Source of the DNA: Flectonema sp. DT1601
Lineage: Eukaryota; Euglenozoa; Diplonemea; Diplonemida; Diplonemidae
DNA length: 64,000 bases
Direction of reading: 5' to 3'
Assembly: GCA_964019425.1 (NCBI GenBank)
Contig: OZ025785.1
Coordinates: 271,501-335,500 of the forward strand
Shown here piece by piece: positions 9,833 to 22,415 of this stretch. The first letter of the stretch is position 1, and each line of letters begins with the position of its first letter. A program made the position numbers and the translations under genes. Below the pieces are notes generated by a model. That model did no database searches. It was not told the origin of the DNA and was given only the letters and a program-made list of their open reading frames with translations.

Positions 9833-12757
9833 TTACGTCGGGAATAGGGCAGGAGCCAAAAGCTCCCAGTCCGTTACTTCCCACTTATCGAAATTCACGA
9901 ATGACAAGGAGAGTCCAGTGAGCTCATCCTCATCTAACAAAACAGAAGGGGCCGGGGAGGAAGAACCATTGGCAATAAGTAGAATAGAAAGAGCCGATGC
10001 GTAACAAGTTTGCCAGATAAAACATTTCTCAAGCCACGATCTTTCAATGGTGAGCTTTTCGATCGTTTTCAGTTTTGTTACTTTGTGGATTTTGACTTCT
10101 TCCACAGGGAAGATTTCTTTACCATCTTTTATAAAACTTGCAGTGGCAGGTTCTTCTTTAATGCTGCGCATTAGTGGTCTTGAATGCCACGTGGGGAGGT
10201 TCCTCGTCTGGAACAGAACATATGAGCACTGTCTGGCGATTCTGGTGCATTCACAAAATAAAGCTTTTGTTGGTGCTAAAGGTGAACCGATGTGACGTGT
10301 CCAGATGTTCAGCTGGTCCATGCAGATGTTTCCTCGTACGCCAACTTCAATAGTAAAAATGTTACAGTCGAAGCCATTAGCGATGATCGAGTCTCTTAGC
10401 TTTAGGTATTTCTTTTCCTTTAAGACATGAGAGGTTTCGAAACGATCTTCATTTGGACACGTCAGCTCCAGAATCAGTGCTCTTTTCGCAAAAAAAGAAT
10501 AAATAAAAATGTCTGGTCTTAGAGAGGACGAGACATGGCACACTTCAAGAGGAACAATTAGGCGGTTATCACCGACATCGTCGAGGATGACCCAATCATT
10601 CGCTAGTGAAAGTTCGCCTGTCTCTTTAGAAATTCTTTCTAGGGGTTTATTTTCCCCTGTTTTTAAAAAAGTTTGAGAGGGAGGCGGGAGGTTTTCTTTT
10701 CTTTTGTTGGCTTTTATTATCAACTCTTCCAAGAAGATAACAATGCGTTTTAGAACGCTGTCGTGACGCCACGTGAACCTCCCTTGTGTTAAAGAGACAG
10801 GACAGCCTGTTAAGACATGCCTGAGGGTAGGATTCACTTTGCCACACAAAACACAATTTTGGTCCACATTGGTGATGTTCCACCTCTTTAAATTATCTTG
10901 TGAGGGGAGGGTGTTTGTAACCGCTTTCAGTTGAAATGAGATATAGGCAGGATTTCCCTCCCTAAGTACCTTATTCCAGGTGAAATCGTTTATCATACAT
11001 TTAGACCACTCCTTCCACTGACCTTGGACTTGTAATTTATTCAAAGAGTTCAGTAGTTCATCTGTGGCTTCCACTTCAAAACGCTTAAGGAGATCGGGGC
11101 GAGTAGTACGTAGATCGCGCAATCGGTGACCAAGACCAGCTGATTGCTTCGCAAGAGAACGGTAAGAAAAAAACTTAATAAGGCGCTCCCACTCAGCAGA
11201 AGCTGAAAACTTTTTCGACCAGTTGGACGATTTCTCCATAATAACATTGTAGACACCGTGCATGTCAGAGTCCTGTGAGGATCTGAGGATGTCTAGTTTA
11301 ATTGATTGCGCTTGTTTATATAGCGTCTCAACTCTTTTGTGTCTGAGACCAACAGTGTTCTTTGAACCGGTAAAAAGGATGACTGTGTTCGCAGAGCGGA
11401 CAAATCCCCACCATTTCTTCAAAAAAGGTTTAATAATTTTGTCCATTTTTTTGGCAAAAGGGAGAGATAAGTCATGGATCATTAAACTCCATGTTAACCT
11501 TGACAATAACAAGTGTTGGACAGACCAAGCCTTCTGAGACCCATATAGTGGCATGGCGTCGACTTTTTTTAAAAAATTCCTGGTAAAAGTGGTCAGGCGC
11601 TCTCGCAATTTCTGTTCTTTGGCGTTCGGCTCAAACCAACGCCCGAGGTATTTGAACTCTCCAGCTTCCTGGAGATTCGTAATCGGAACATTGTTAATCT
11701 TCAGGTCCGGGTTAGCTGGTTTCCCTTGTACAAAGCTGTGGGCAATGCATTTCTGGGGTTTCGCTTTCATACCACGAGACCAGGAAAGAAACTGTTCGAG
11801 CGACTTGATTAGCAATTTTGCCCCCGCCTTTGATGACGTGGTAAGTTGTAAATCATCAGCAAAAGCTGCAACTAATAGTTGGAGGGATTTATTGTTAAAC
11901 TCGTAGGCTTCCTGTTGATGAACTGCTAAGGAAAAGAGCAGTAGTTGGAATACCAAATTAAAAAGGGTTGGGGAGGAAACGCAGCCTTGAAAGACACCAA
12001 CTTCAAAAGGGATAGTGGGCGTCAGGCCTTCTCCAACTCTGATTTGGACGCGCATGGAGGAATAATACCTTTTATAGAAACCGATTATTCTTTCGTGAAT
12101 TCCGAAATATTTTAAAGCAAAGAAAATTAATTGATGTTTGACTGAGCCGAAAGCATCTGCCAAATCCACCCAGACAATTGTTAGGTTTTTCCGGAGAGCT
12201 TTCACTTCTTTAAAAATCTCTGAGGTGATCGTGGCATGTTCGATACATCCAGAGACACCTTTCCTAAAGCCTTTTTGAAAATTAAATTTAGAAAGAGTGT
12301 GGTTTGCGACGGCTTCCTGAATAACCGTATTAAAAATTTTCCCGTCGCAGTTGCCCACAGCTATCGGTCTCGTTTTCGAGATGTCTTTCCCATCGGAGTT
12401 GGGCTTTGGGAGCATTGTTACAAATGCTAAGCCCCAACTATCCGGATAGGCCTTGAGTTCGAAAATTCTCTTTAATACCTTGTAAAGTGCTTCCATAAAA
12501 GTTGGGACCTTTTTCCATACAACATAAGGTATGCAATTGGGACCAGGGGCACATTTGTTTTTTTTCTTTGATAAGAGAATACCAAACTGTTCGAAGCTCG
12601 GGAACTGGATATCATCCATTGTCTTGTAGTCAGACTTAGGTAAAAAAGAGGGATGGGTGAAATCAGTTTTTTTTTTTTCATTGTCACAATAGTTGTTTTT
12701 AAAATGTTCAATTATTTTTTCCTCTGGAATGTCATATTTCTCATTTAATTTTATCAT
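9833..12757 (-). CDS. LINE reverse transcriptase with restriction-like endonuclease, 5'-truncated
   Basis: A 974-residue frame. Visible parts in order: an APGPNCIPY pre-RT motif (residues about 70-80), RT motifs TRPIAVGNCDGK, GFRKGVSG, WVDLADAFGSV and VFQGCVSSPTLF, and the catalytic AFADD at about 295 (near 11845-11870). Then come a thumb region, a CVLCGK...RHVLTGC zinc knuckle (10803-10862), and a PD...LELTCPNEDR...KKYLKL restriction-like endonuclease (10440-10530). FADD, 'DLADAFGSV' and knuckle-then-nuclease are hallmarks of the R2/NeSL/Hero group. The N-terminal zinc-finger and Myb region of that group is missing. The first residues (MIKLNEKYD) are coded by flanking repeat also found at 6368 and 31060, so the element is cut short and its present ATG is borrowed from the flank. 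The rest of the frame is open, so the truncation is recent. Confidence 0.88.
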   Translation of the reverse strand: MIKLNEKYDIPEEKIIEHFKNNYCDNEKKKTDFTHPSFLPKSDYKTMDDIQFPSFEQFGILLSKKKNKCAPGPNCIPYVVWKKVPTFMEALYKVLKRIFELKAYPDSWGLAFVTMLPKPNSDGKDISKTRPIAVGNCDGKIFNTVIQEAVANHTLSKFNFQKGFRKGVSGCIEHATITSEIFKEVKALRKNLTIVWVDLADAFGSVKHQLIFFALKYFGIHERIIGFYKRYYSSMRVQIRVGEGLTPTIPFEVGVFQGCVSSPTLFNLVFQLLLFSLAVHQQEAYEFNNKSLQLLVAAFADDLQLTTSSKAGAKLLIKSLEQFLSWSRGMKAKPQKCIAHSFVQGKPANPDLKINNVPITNLQEAGEFKYLGRWFEPNAKEQKLRERLTTFTRNFLKKVDAMPLYGSQKAWSVQHLLLSRLTWSLMIHDLSLPFAKKMDKIIKPFLKKWWGFVRSANTVILFTGSKNTVGLRHKRVETLYKQAQSIKLDILRSSQDSDMHGVYNVIMEKSSNWSKKFSASAEWERLIKFFSYRSLAKQSAGLGHRLRDLRTTRPDLLKRFEVEATDELLNSLNKLQVQGQWKEWSKCMINDFTWNKVLREGNPAYISFQLKAVTNTLPSQDNLKRWNITNVDQNCVLCGKVNPTLRHVLTGCPVSLTQGRFTWRHDSVLKRIVIFLEELIIKANKRKENLPPPSQTFLKTGENKPLERISKETGELSLANDWVILDDVGDNRLIVPLEVCHVSSSLRPDIFIYSFFAKRALILELTCPNEDRFETSHVLKEKKYLKLRDSIIANGFDCNIFTIEVGVRGNICMDQLNIWTRHIGSPLAPTKALFCECTRIARQCSYVLFQTRNLPTWHSRPLMRSIKEEPATASFIKDGKEIFPVEEVKIHKVTKLKTIEKLTIERSWLEKCFIWQTCYASALSILLIANGSSSPAPSVLLDEDELTGLSLSFVNFDKWEVTDWELLAPALFPT

Positions 12758-13245
12758 CCATTTTACTTTTCACTGTTTCCCATCTACATTTTATTTTCAA
12801 ATAGTTACGGTCTGTTAAAAAAAAAAAGTTTAAATAAGTTAAATTGAACATGTTAACTCAATTCCTCAATTCTTCCGTCATGGTCATGACATTCTTTTTC
12901 GTTTCTCTAATGCACAAGAGATACCATCACTCATGAGATACCAACGCACATACGAGATACCAGCACTCCAGAGATACCGACACGCTAGAGATACCAAGTC
13001 ACTTGAGATACCTCCTTGTAAATTAATTCCCGGTATTTCAAATTTGAATTGATAGTGTCAACTCTGCTTGCTGCTCTTGTTAATGTGTTGTCTCCTGACA
13101 GTGATCTTAACTCCTGTAAAAAGAAAAAAAAAAAAGAAATCAAAAAAGAAGAATTTTCAAACGAAGTTATAACAACCCCTACCACCCATTATGATCAATT
13201 CCGCTTGTTTTTTTTTTTTTTTTTACAACAAAAAAAAAAATAAAA
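12732..13245. other. Satellite-bordering flank, copy 2
   Basis: Nearly identical to 6368-6880. The match starts exactly at ATGTCATATTTCTCATTT, where the LINE frame begins, and runs through the GAGATACC repeat (12918-13013) into the hairpin satellite. Confidence 0.8.
12918..13013 (+). repeat. GAGATACC short tandem repeat, copy 2
   Basis: Same six octamers with the same 9-nt gaps as copy 1. Confidence 0.85.
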
Positions 13246-16200
13246 AATTATAAAAGATTAAACAATGTTATCATTGTATTTTTATCGATCGACTATGTCG
13301 ATTACTTTCTATTTTCCGTCCTGGTCAAGACGCTAAACTGATTGTTTTTTTTTTTCAAAATTAATAAAAAAGAATATAAAAAAAAAAAATAAAAAAAAGA
13401 ATAAACAATGTTATCATTGTTTTTTTATCGTTCGACTTTGTCGACTAATTTCTATTTTCCGTTTTTTTTCTTAAAAAATAAATAAAAAGAATTTAAAAAA
13501 AAAAAAAAAAAAAAAAAGAATAAACAATGTTATCATTGTTTTTTTATCGATCGACTATGTCGATTACTTTCTATTTTCCGTCCTGGTCAAGACGCTAAAC
13601 TGATTGTTTTTTTTTTTCAAAATTAATAAAAAAGAATATAAAAAAAAAAAAATAAAAAAAAGAATAAACAATGTTATCATTGTTTTTTTATCGTTCGACT
13701 TTGTCGACTAATTTCTATTTTCCGTTTTTTTCTCTTAAAAAATAAATAAAAAGAATTTAAAAAAAAAAAAAAAAAAAGAATAAACAATGTTATCATTGTT
13801 TTTTTATCGATCGACTATGTCGATTACTTTCTATTTTCCGTCCTGGTCAAGACGCTAAACTGATTGTTTTTTTTTCAAAATTAATAAAAAAGAATATAAA
13901 AAAAAAAAATAATAAAAAAAAGAATAAACAATGTTATCATTGTTTTTTTATCGTTCGACTCTGTCGACTAATTTCTATTTTCCGTTTTTTTTCTTAAAAA
14001 ATAAATAAAAAGAATTTAAAAAAAAAAAAAAAAAAAAAGAATAAACAATGTTATCATTGTTTTTTTTATCGATCGACTTTGTCGACTAATTTCTATTTTC
14101 CGTCCTGGTCAAGACGCTAAACTGATTGTTTTTTCTTTAAAAAATAAATAAAAAGAATAAAAAAAAAAAAAAAAAAAAAAAAAGATTAAACAATGTTATC
14201 ATTGTTTTTATTTTATCGATCGACTATGTCGATTACTTTCTATTTTCCGTCCTGGTCAGGACGCTAAACTGATTGTTTTTTCTTTAAAAAATAAATAAAA
14301 AGAATATAAAAAAAAAAAAAAAAAAAAAAAAGAATAAACAATGTTATCATTGTTTTTTTTATCGATCGACTTTGTCGACTAATTTCTATTTTCCGTCCTG
14401 GTCAAGACGCTAAACTGATTGTTTTTTCTTTAAAAAATAAATAAAAAGAATAAAAAAAAAAAAAAAAAAAAAAAAAAAAGAATAAACAATGTTATCATTG
14501 TTTTTTTATCGATCGACTATGTCGATCACTTTCTATTTTTCGTCCTGGTCAGGACGCTAAACTGATTGTTTTTTCTTTAAAAATAAATAAAAAGAATAAA
14601 AAAAAAAAAAAAAAAGGAATAAACAATGTTATCATTGTTTTTATTTTATCGATCGACTATGTCGATTACTTTCTATTTTCCGTCCTGGTCAAGACGCTAA
14701 ACTGATTGTTTTTTTTTTTTCAAAATTAATAAAAAAGAATATAAAAAAAAAAAATAAAAAAAAGAATAAACAATGTTATCATTGTTTTTTTATCGTTCGA
14801 CTCTGTCGACTAATTTCTATTTTCCGTTTTTTTTCTTAAAAAATAAATAAAAAGAATTTAAAAAAAAAAAAAAAAAAAAGAATAAACAATGTTATCATTG
14901 TTTTTTTTATCGATCGACTTTGTCGACTAATTTCTATTTTCCGTCCTGGTCAAGACGCTAAACTGATTGTTTTTTCTAAATAAATAAAAAGAATAAAAAA
15001 AAAAAAAAAAAAAAAAAGATTAAACAATGTTATCATTGTTTTTATTTTATCGATCGACTATGTCGATTACTTTCTATTTTCCGTCCTGGTCAGGACGCTA
15101 AACTGATTGTTTTTTCTTTAAAAAATAAATAAAAAGAATAAAAAAAAAAAAAAAAAAAAAAAAGAATAAACAATGTTATCATTGTTTTTTTTATCGATCG
15201 ACTTTGTCGACTAATTTCTATTTTCCGTCCTGGTCAAGACGCTAAACTGATTGTTTTTTCTTTAAAAAATAAATAAAAAGAATAAAAAAAAAAAAAAAAA
15301 AAAAAAAAAAAGAATAAACAATGTTATCATTGTTTTTTTATCGATCGACTATGTCGATCACTTTCTATTTTTCGTCCTGGTCAGGACGCTAAACTGATTG
15401 TTTTTTCTTTAAAAATAAATAAAAAGAATAAAAAAAAAAAAAAAAAAGGAATAAACAATGTTATCATTGTTTTTATTTTATCGATCGACTATGTCGATTA
15501 CTTTCTATTTTCCGTCCTGGTCAAGACGCTAAACTGATTGTTTTTTTTTTTTCAAAATTAATAAAAAAGAATATAAAAAAAAAAAATAAAAAAAAGAATA
15601 AACAATGTTATCATTGTTTTTTTATCGTTCGACTCTGTCGACTAATTTCTATTTTCCGTTTTTTTTCTTAAAAAATAAATAAAAAGAATTTAAAAAAAAA
15701 AAAAAAAAAAAGAATAAACAATGTTATCATTGTTTTTTTTATCGATCGACTTTGTCGACTAATTTCTATTTTCCGTCCTGGTCAAGACGCTAAACTGATT
15801 GTTTTTTCTAAATAAATAAAAAGAATAAAAAAAAAAAAAAAAAAAAAAAGATTAAACAATGTTATCATTGTTTTTATTTTATCGATCGACTATGTCGATT
15901 ACTTTCTATTTTCCGTCCTGGTCAGGACGCTAAACTGATTGTTTTTTCTTTAAAAAATAAATAAAAAGAATAAAAAAAAAAAAAAAAAAAAAAAAGAATA
16001 AACAATGTTATCATTGTTTTTTTTATCGATCGACTTTGTCGACTAATTTCTATTTTCCGTCCTGGTCAAGACGCTAAACTGATTGTTTTTTCTTTAAAAA
16101 ATAAATAAAAAGAATAAAAAAAAAAAAACAAAAAAAAAGAATAAACAATGTTATCATTGTTTTTTTATCGATCGACTATGTCGATCACTTTCTATTTTTC

Positions 16201-16395
16201 GTCCTGGTCAGGACGCTAAACTGATTGTTTTTTCTTTAAAAATAAATAAAAAGAATAAAAAAAAAAAAAAAAAAAAGGAATAAACAATGTTATCATTGTT
16301 TTTATTTTATCGATCGAATATGTCGATTACTTTCTATTTTCCGTCCTGGTCAAGACGCTAAACTGATTGTTTTTTCTTTAAAAAATAACAAGAAG

Positions 16396-16429
<34 letters not shown>

Positions 16430-16545
16430 AATAAACAATGTTATCATTGTTTTTTTATCGATCGACTATGTCGATCACTTTCTATTTTTCGTCCTGGTCA
16501 AGACGCTAAACTGATTGTTTTTTCTTTAAAAAATAATAAAAAGGA

Positions 16546-16579
<34 letters not shown>

Positions 16580-17100
16580 ATAAACAATGTTATCATTGTT
16601 TTTTTTTATCGATCGACTATGTCGATCACTTTCTATTTTCCGTCCTGGTCAAGACGCTAAACTGATTGTTTTTTTTTCAAAATTAATAAAAAAGAATATA
16701 AAAAAAAAAAAATAAAAAAAAAAGAATAAACAATGTTATCATTGTTTTTTTTTCATCGATCGACTATGTCGATTACTTTCTATTTTCCGTCCTGGTCAAG
16801 ACGCTAAACTGATTGTTTTTTTTTCAAAATTAATAAAAAAGAATATAAAAAAAAACAAAAACAAAAAGAATAAACAATGTTATCATTGTTTTTTTTTTAT
16901 CGTTCGACTTTGTCGACTAATTTTTATTTTCCGTTTTTTTTCTTTAAAAATAAATAAAAAGAATTTAAAAAAAAAAAAAAAAAAAAGAATAAACAATGTT
17001 ATCATTGTTTTTTTATCGATCGACTATGTCGATCACTTTCTATTTTCCGTCCTGGTCAAGACGCTAAACTGATTGTTTTTTCTTTAAAATAATAAAAAGG

Positions 17101-17135
<35 letters not shown>

Positions 17136-17534
17136 ATAAACAATGTTATCATTGTTTTTTATCGATCGACTATGTCGATCACTTTCTATTTTCCGTCCTG
17201 GTCAAGACACTAAACTGATTGTTTTTTCTTTAAAAATAAATGAAAAGAATAAAAAAAAAAAAAAAAAAAAAAGGAATAAACAATGTTATCATTGTTTTTT
17301 TTTTATCGATCGACTATGTCGATTACTTTCTTTTTTCCGTCCTGGTCAAGACGCTAAACTGATTGTTTTTTCTTTAAAATAATTAAAAGGATTTAAAAAA
17401 AAAAAAAAAAAAAAAAAAAGAATAAACAATGTTATCATTGTTTTTTTTCTATCGATCGACTATGTCGATTAATTTCTATTTTCCGTCCTGATCGAGACGC
17501 TAAACTGATTGTTTCCTTTTTTTAAATAATAAAT

Positions 17535-17545
<11 letters not shown>
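13246..17545 (+). repeat. Hairpin satellite, array 2 (about 31 units, higher-order)
   Basis: Same units as array 1. The variant GATTAAACAATG recurs at 14184, 15018 and 15850, so a block of about six units (832-834 bp) is itself tandemly repeated. The array ends in the same odd last unit and LINE 3'-end junction as array 1. Confidence 0.9.
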
Positions 17546-17562
<17 letters not shown>

Positions 17563-17565
<3 letters not shown>

Positions 17566-17723
17566 ATCTCCCTGCTATCCTCATATCCCCACAATAATAT
17601 TATACCTTTTCATTTTCTCTTTCCTTTTCTGGTCTTTTTTTTTCTTTTTTTCCTTTTTCATACAACGTTTTTTATTTATATTTTGTTTTTTTTCTTTTTT
17701 TCATGTTTGATTATTTCCTCTTC

Positions 17724-17764
<41 letters not shown>

Positions 17765-17956
17765 CTCTGCCTCTCTCTCAATTCTGTTCGTTTCTTTGAA
17801 ACGAAAATTCATTTGAATATTATTCCTTGGTCAGCAACCATCATTGTCGCCCTTTGGGCCTGTTAAAAAAAAAAAAAAAAATAAAAAGAAAGTTTACATC
17901 GGGAATAGGGCAGGAGCCAAAAGCTCCCAGTCCGTTACTTCCCACTTCATCGAAAT
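17563..17956 (-). mobile_element. 3' fragment of the RLE-type LINE
   Basis: About 395 bp matching 9494-9885: the 3' untranslated region and the codons for the end of the protein (...ALFPT). It is cut at 17956, where 1.36-kb satellite begins. It shares the satellite junction with the long copy. Confidence 0.85.
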
Positions 17957-20900
17957 GCAGCTAACAAACAACATAAAATTGAAGATCAGTTGCCAGAGTA
18001 TTTCAACCATGGTAGAATACTCGCCCCTCTGGCAGGGATTATCCCAGACTTGTCCTTTAATTTAGTTGGACACCATGGCTTACAACCCTTCCAGAGGGAA
18101 GCACCATTATGACTTCTATTTTTTTTCTTCAAGAAAATCATAAGGTGGTAACAAAGAAAAATGCTAAGAGGAACCCCTTATTAACACCTAAGACATCTAA
18201 ACTGCAGCCCAGCTTATGCCCAATGCACTAACAGGTCATTCCCTCACACTCAGATCAAAAAATCAAAGTTCAGAGTGCATCTTAGCATGAATGAGAGAAA
18301 TTTCTCATCGCTTTTTTTGAACAAAAGGGATAGAAGAGGGGATAGAAAACGAACATAACAATAAAATTCTAAGTGAGAAACACTTAGCAGAAACACTTAG
18401 CAGCTTTTAAGGAGCTGAAAAGCAAAAAAAAAATCTAAGTGAGAAACACTTAGTAGAAACAATTCGTAGCTAATTAAGCTGAAAATAAAAAAATAAAAAA
18501 TTTCTAAGTGAGAAATACTTAGCAACTTTTAGAACAAATATTTCAGTAAATAACCTGTAATGATTAAACCATTACAGGTTTGATGTCAAAACTGACAAGG
18601 ACTGAGTTGAATTACCAGGTGAGATTTGGACAGTTAGCTTTTGGCTAAGGCCCTCCCTGAAGAGCAAGAACAGAAAAACTACTCACACCTGAAGAAAACA
18701 TACACAAAGAACACACTGTAAGCTGTGTGTGTATTTTGTGTTTGTCACAACAGGAGAGAAAAGAAAGAATGTCAAGGTTGGTCACCTTGCCTATCAACGC
18801 ACAACATTGGTGGTCTCTACTAGACCCTGAGTGATCCCACTGGATCTCTCATCGTTCATAGTACCCTGTGTGAAGTTATAAAATCAAAGGTAAACTATGA
18901 ACTACAAATGACTTAGCCTGTTATTATAATGCCACAGGCAGGCCCTGCATTCAGCAACTATCCAGCAGTGCTTGGATGTCCTGATCTTCTTCTAAAAAAA
19001 AGAAAGAAAAACAAAACTGTAGCTGGGATCACTCAGGATCAACAGACTACCAATGCTACCTGTTGTACTTGCTCACTATGGGGGGTGATGCCAAACACCC
19101 AGAAGTACTAAACTGCTTTCCTTCTTGCTGCCCAGGAGTTTCTGACCAGAACTAATAGAAAATAAAAAGTAGATGGGAAACAATAAAAAGTAAAATGGAT
19201 ATAACTGAAGTTAAACAAGACAAATGAAGTAACAGACCAGAACAGAAAGAGGATTGTAATAGAAGATTACAAATAAAAAAGTGCAAGTATCAACACATAA
19301 TCAAGATACACCAGCAGCTAACAAACAACATAAAATTGAAGATCAGTTGCCAGAGTATTTCAACCATGGTAGAATACTCGCCCCTCTGGCAGGGATTATC
19401 CCAGACTTGTCCTTTAATTTAGTTGGACACCATGGCTTACAACCCTTCCAGAGGGAAGCACCATTATGACTTCTATTTTTTTTCTTCAAGAAAATCATAA
19501 GGTGGTAACAAAGAAAAATGCTAAGAGGAACCCCTTATTAACACCTAAGACATCTAAACTGCAGCCCAGCTTATGCCCAATGCACTAACAGGTCATTCCC
19601 TCACACTCAGATCAAAAAATCAAAGTTCAGAGTGCATCTTAGCATGAATGAGAGAAATTTCTCATCGCTTTTTTTGAACAAAAGGGATAGAAGAGGGGAT
19701 AGAAAACGAACATAACAATAAAATTCTAAGTGAGAAACACTTAGCAGAAACACTTAGCAGCTTTTAAGGAGCTGAAAAGCAAAAAAAAAATCTAAGTGAG
19801 AAACACTTAGTAGAAACAATTCGTAGCTAATTAAGCTGAAAATAAAAAAATAAAAAATTTCTAAGTGAGAAATACTTAGCAACTTTTAGAACAAATATTT
19901 CAGTAAATAACCTGTAATGATTAAACCATTACAGGTTTGATGTCAAAACTGACAAGGACTGAGTTGAATTACCAGGTGAGATTTGGACAGTTAGCTTTTG
20001 GCTAAGGCCCTCCCTGAAGAGCAAGAACAGAAAAACTACTCACACCTGAAGAAAACATACACAAAGAACACACTGTAAGCTGTGTGTGTATTTTGTGTTT
20101 GTCACAACAGGAGAGAAAAGAAAGAATGTCAAGGTTGGTCACCTTGCCTATCAACGCACAACATTGGTGGTCTCTACTAGACCCTGAGTGATCCCACTGG
20201 ATCTCTCATCGTTCATAGTACCCTGTGTGAAGTTATAAAATCAAAGGTAAACTATGAACTACAAATGACTTAGCCTGTTATTATAATGCCACAGGCAGGC
20301 CCTGCATTCAGCAACTATCCAGCAGTGCTTGGATGTCCTGATCTTCTTCTAAAAAAAAGAAAGAAAAACAAAACTGTAGCTGGGATCACTCAGGATCAAC
20401 AGACTACCAATGCTACCTGTTGTACTTGCTCACTATGGGGGGTGATGCCAAACACCCAGAAGTACTAAACTGCTTTCCTTCTTGCTGCCCAGGAGTTTCT
20501 GACCAGAACTAATAGAAAATAAAAAGTAGATGGGAAACAATAAAAAGTAAAATGGATATAACTGAAGTTAAACAAGACAAATGAAGTAACAGACCAGAAC
20601 AGAAAGAGGATTGTAATAGAAGATTACAAATAAAAAAGTGCAAGTATCAACACATAATCAAGATACACCAGCAGCTAACAAACAACATAAAATTGAAGAT
20701 CAGTTGCCAGAGTATTTCAACCATGGTAGAATACTCGCCCCTCTGGCAGGGATTATCCCAGACTTGTCCTTTAATTTAGTTGGACACCATGGATAGGAGA
20801 AGGGATAGAAAACGAACATAACAATAAAATTCTAAGTGAGAAACACTTAGCAGAAACACTTAGCAGCTTTTAAGGAGCTGAAAAGCAAAAAAAAAAATCT

Positions 20901-21715
20901 AAGTGAGAAACACTTAGTAGAAACAATTTGTAGCTAATTAAGCTGAAAATAAAAAAATAAAAAATTTCTAAGTGAGAAATACTTAGCAACTTTTAGAACA
21001 AATATTTCAGTAAATAACCTGTAATGATTAAACCATTACAAGTTTGATGCCAAAACTGACAAGGACTGAGTTGAATTTCCAGGTGAGATTTGGACTGTTA
21101 GCTTTTGGCTAAGGCCCTCCCTGAAGAGCAAGAACAAAAAAACTACTCACACCTGAAGAAAACATACACAAAGAACACACTGTAAGCTGTGTGTGTATTT
21201 TGTGTTTGTCACAACAGGAGAGAAAAGAAAGAATGTCAAGGTTGGTCACCTTGCCTATCAACGCACAACATTGGTGGTCTCTACTAGACCCTGAGTGATC
21301 CCACTGGATCTCTCATCGTTCATAGTACCCTGTGTGAAGTTATAAAATCAAAGGTAAACTATGAACTACAAATGACTTAGCCTGTTATTATAATGCCACA
21401 GGCAGGCCCTGCATTCAGCAACTATCCAGCAGTGCTTGGATGTCCTGATCTTCTTCTAAAAAAAAGAAAGAAAAACAAAACTGTAGCTGGGATCACTCAG
21501 GATCAACAGACTACCAATGCTACCTGTTGTACTTGCTCACTATGGGGGGTGATGCCAAACACCCAGAAGTACTTAACTACTTTCCTTCTTGCTGCCCAGG
21601 AGTTTCTGACCAGAACTAATAGAAAATAAAAAGTAGATGGGAAACAATAAAAAGTAAAATGCATATAACTGAAGTTAAACAAGACAAATGAAGTAACAGA
21701 TCAGAACAGATAGGG
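17957..21715. repeat. 1.36-kb satellite array, block 2
   Basis: The word GCAGCTAACAAACAACAT recurs at 17957, 19314 and 20671, exactly 1357 bp apart. The first two units look nearly identical. The third has an internal deletion at 20791 (CACCATGG joined to ATAGGAGAAGG). Each unit holds three CTAAGTG-AGAAA-CACTTAG type stems, an AGCTTTTAAGGAGCT dyad, a perfect CCTGTAATG/CATTACAGG stem and the CAAGGT/ACCTTG stem. No convincing gene. Confidence 0.92.
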
Positions 21716-22270
21716 AATATTAATCCCAGACCTGGAATGGAAAGATCGAGAAAATCTGAGTAAAAAACACCCCTAATTTTTTTTTTTTTACTATTTTTTC
21801 CCCCTTCTCCCGCACTCAAGAGATATGCACCTTTTTAGTAACAAATCAACCCTAGTAGCAATTATGTAAGGAAAATGTTGCATCTGTGGTGGTGATAATG
21901 ATCATTAAGTATCAAAGTAGGTCCAAAAAGACAGGTAGTAACAATCTGCCTCACCGGCACATGCTTAGTACTCTTTAATATATTTTTGCTCGATTATTTT
22001 TTCTCTGGATCCCGCTGGGCCAGCAGTGTAAAATTAGACCCTTCGATTAATTTTTAGTTTTGGTACTTGTCCACGGCTGAGCTGATTTAGTAAACCACAA
22101 AATCTCTTTTCTCAATTCGGGAGACAAGTATGTGATGCCAACCTCCCGATTTCGGACGGAAATGAACCCAACGATGCAGCGCATTAAAATGCCGCTTCGA
22201 TCGAAATTTTTACAATTTTTTTTTGAAATTTTTTTTCAGTGTCCAGAATTTGTTCGCAAAAAAAAGGAAT
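21716..22270. other. Unassigned single-copy stretch at the inversion centre
   Basis: About 550 bp without a gene or a match elsewhere in the window. It holds a GCTGGGCCAGC dyad near 22015, A/T runs and a short (AT)n at about 22277. It lies near the axis of the large inverted duplication. Confidence 0.5.
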
Positions 22271-22415
22271 GACTGATATATATATATATATAAATAAAAA
22301 ACGTTGTATGAAAAAGGAAAAAAAAGAAAAAAAAAAGACCAGAAAAGGAAAGAGAAAATGAAAAGGTATAATATTATTGTGGGGATATGGATATGAGGGA
22401 TAGCAGGGAGATGCT
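22271..22415 (+). mobile_element. 3'-terminal scrap of the RLE-type LINE, inverted copy
   Basis: Reverse complement of about 9494-9625, ending GGAGATGCTC then a T run and the same odd satellite unit (GGAAACAATC, TCTCGATCAGGACGG). It is the mirror partner of the array 1 junction. Confidence 0.8.
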
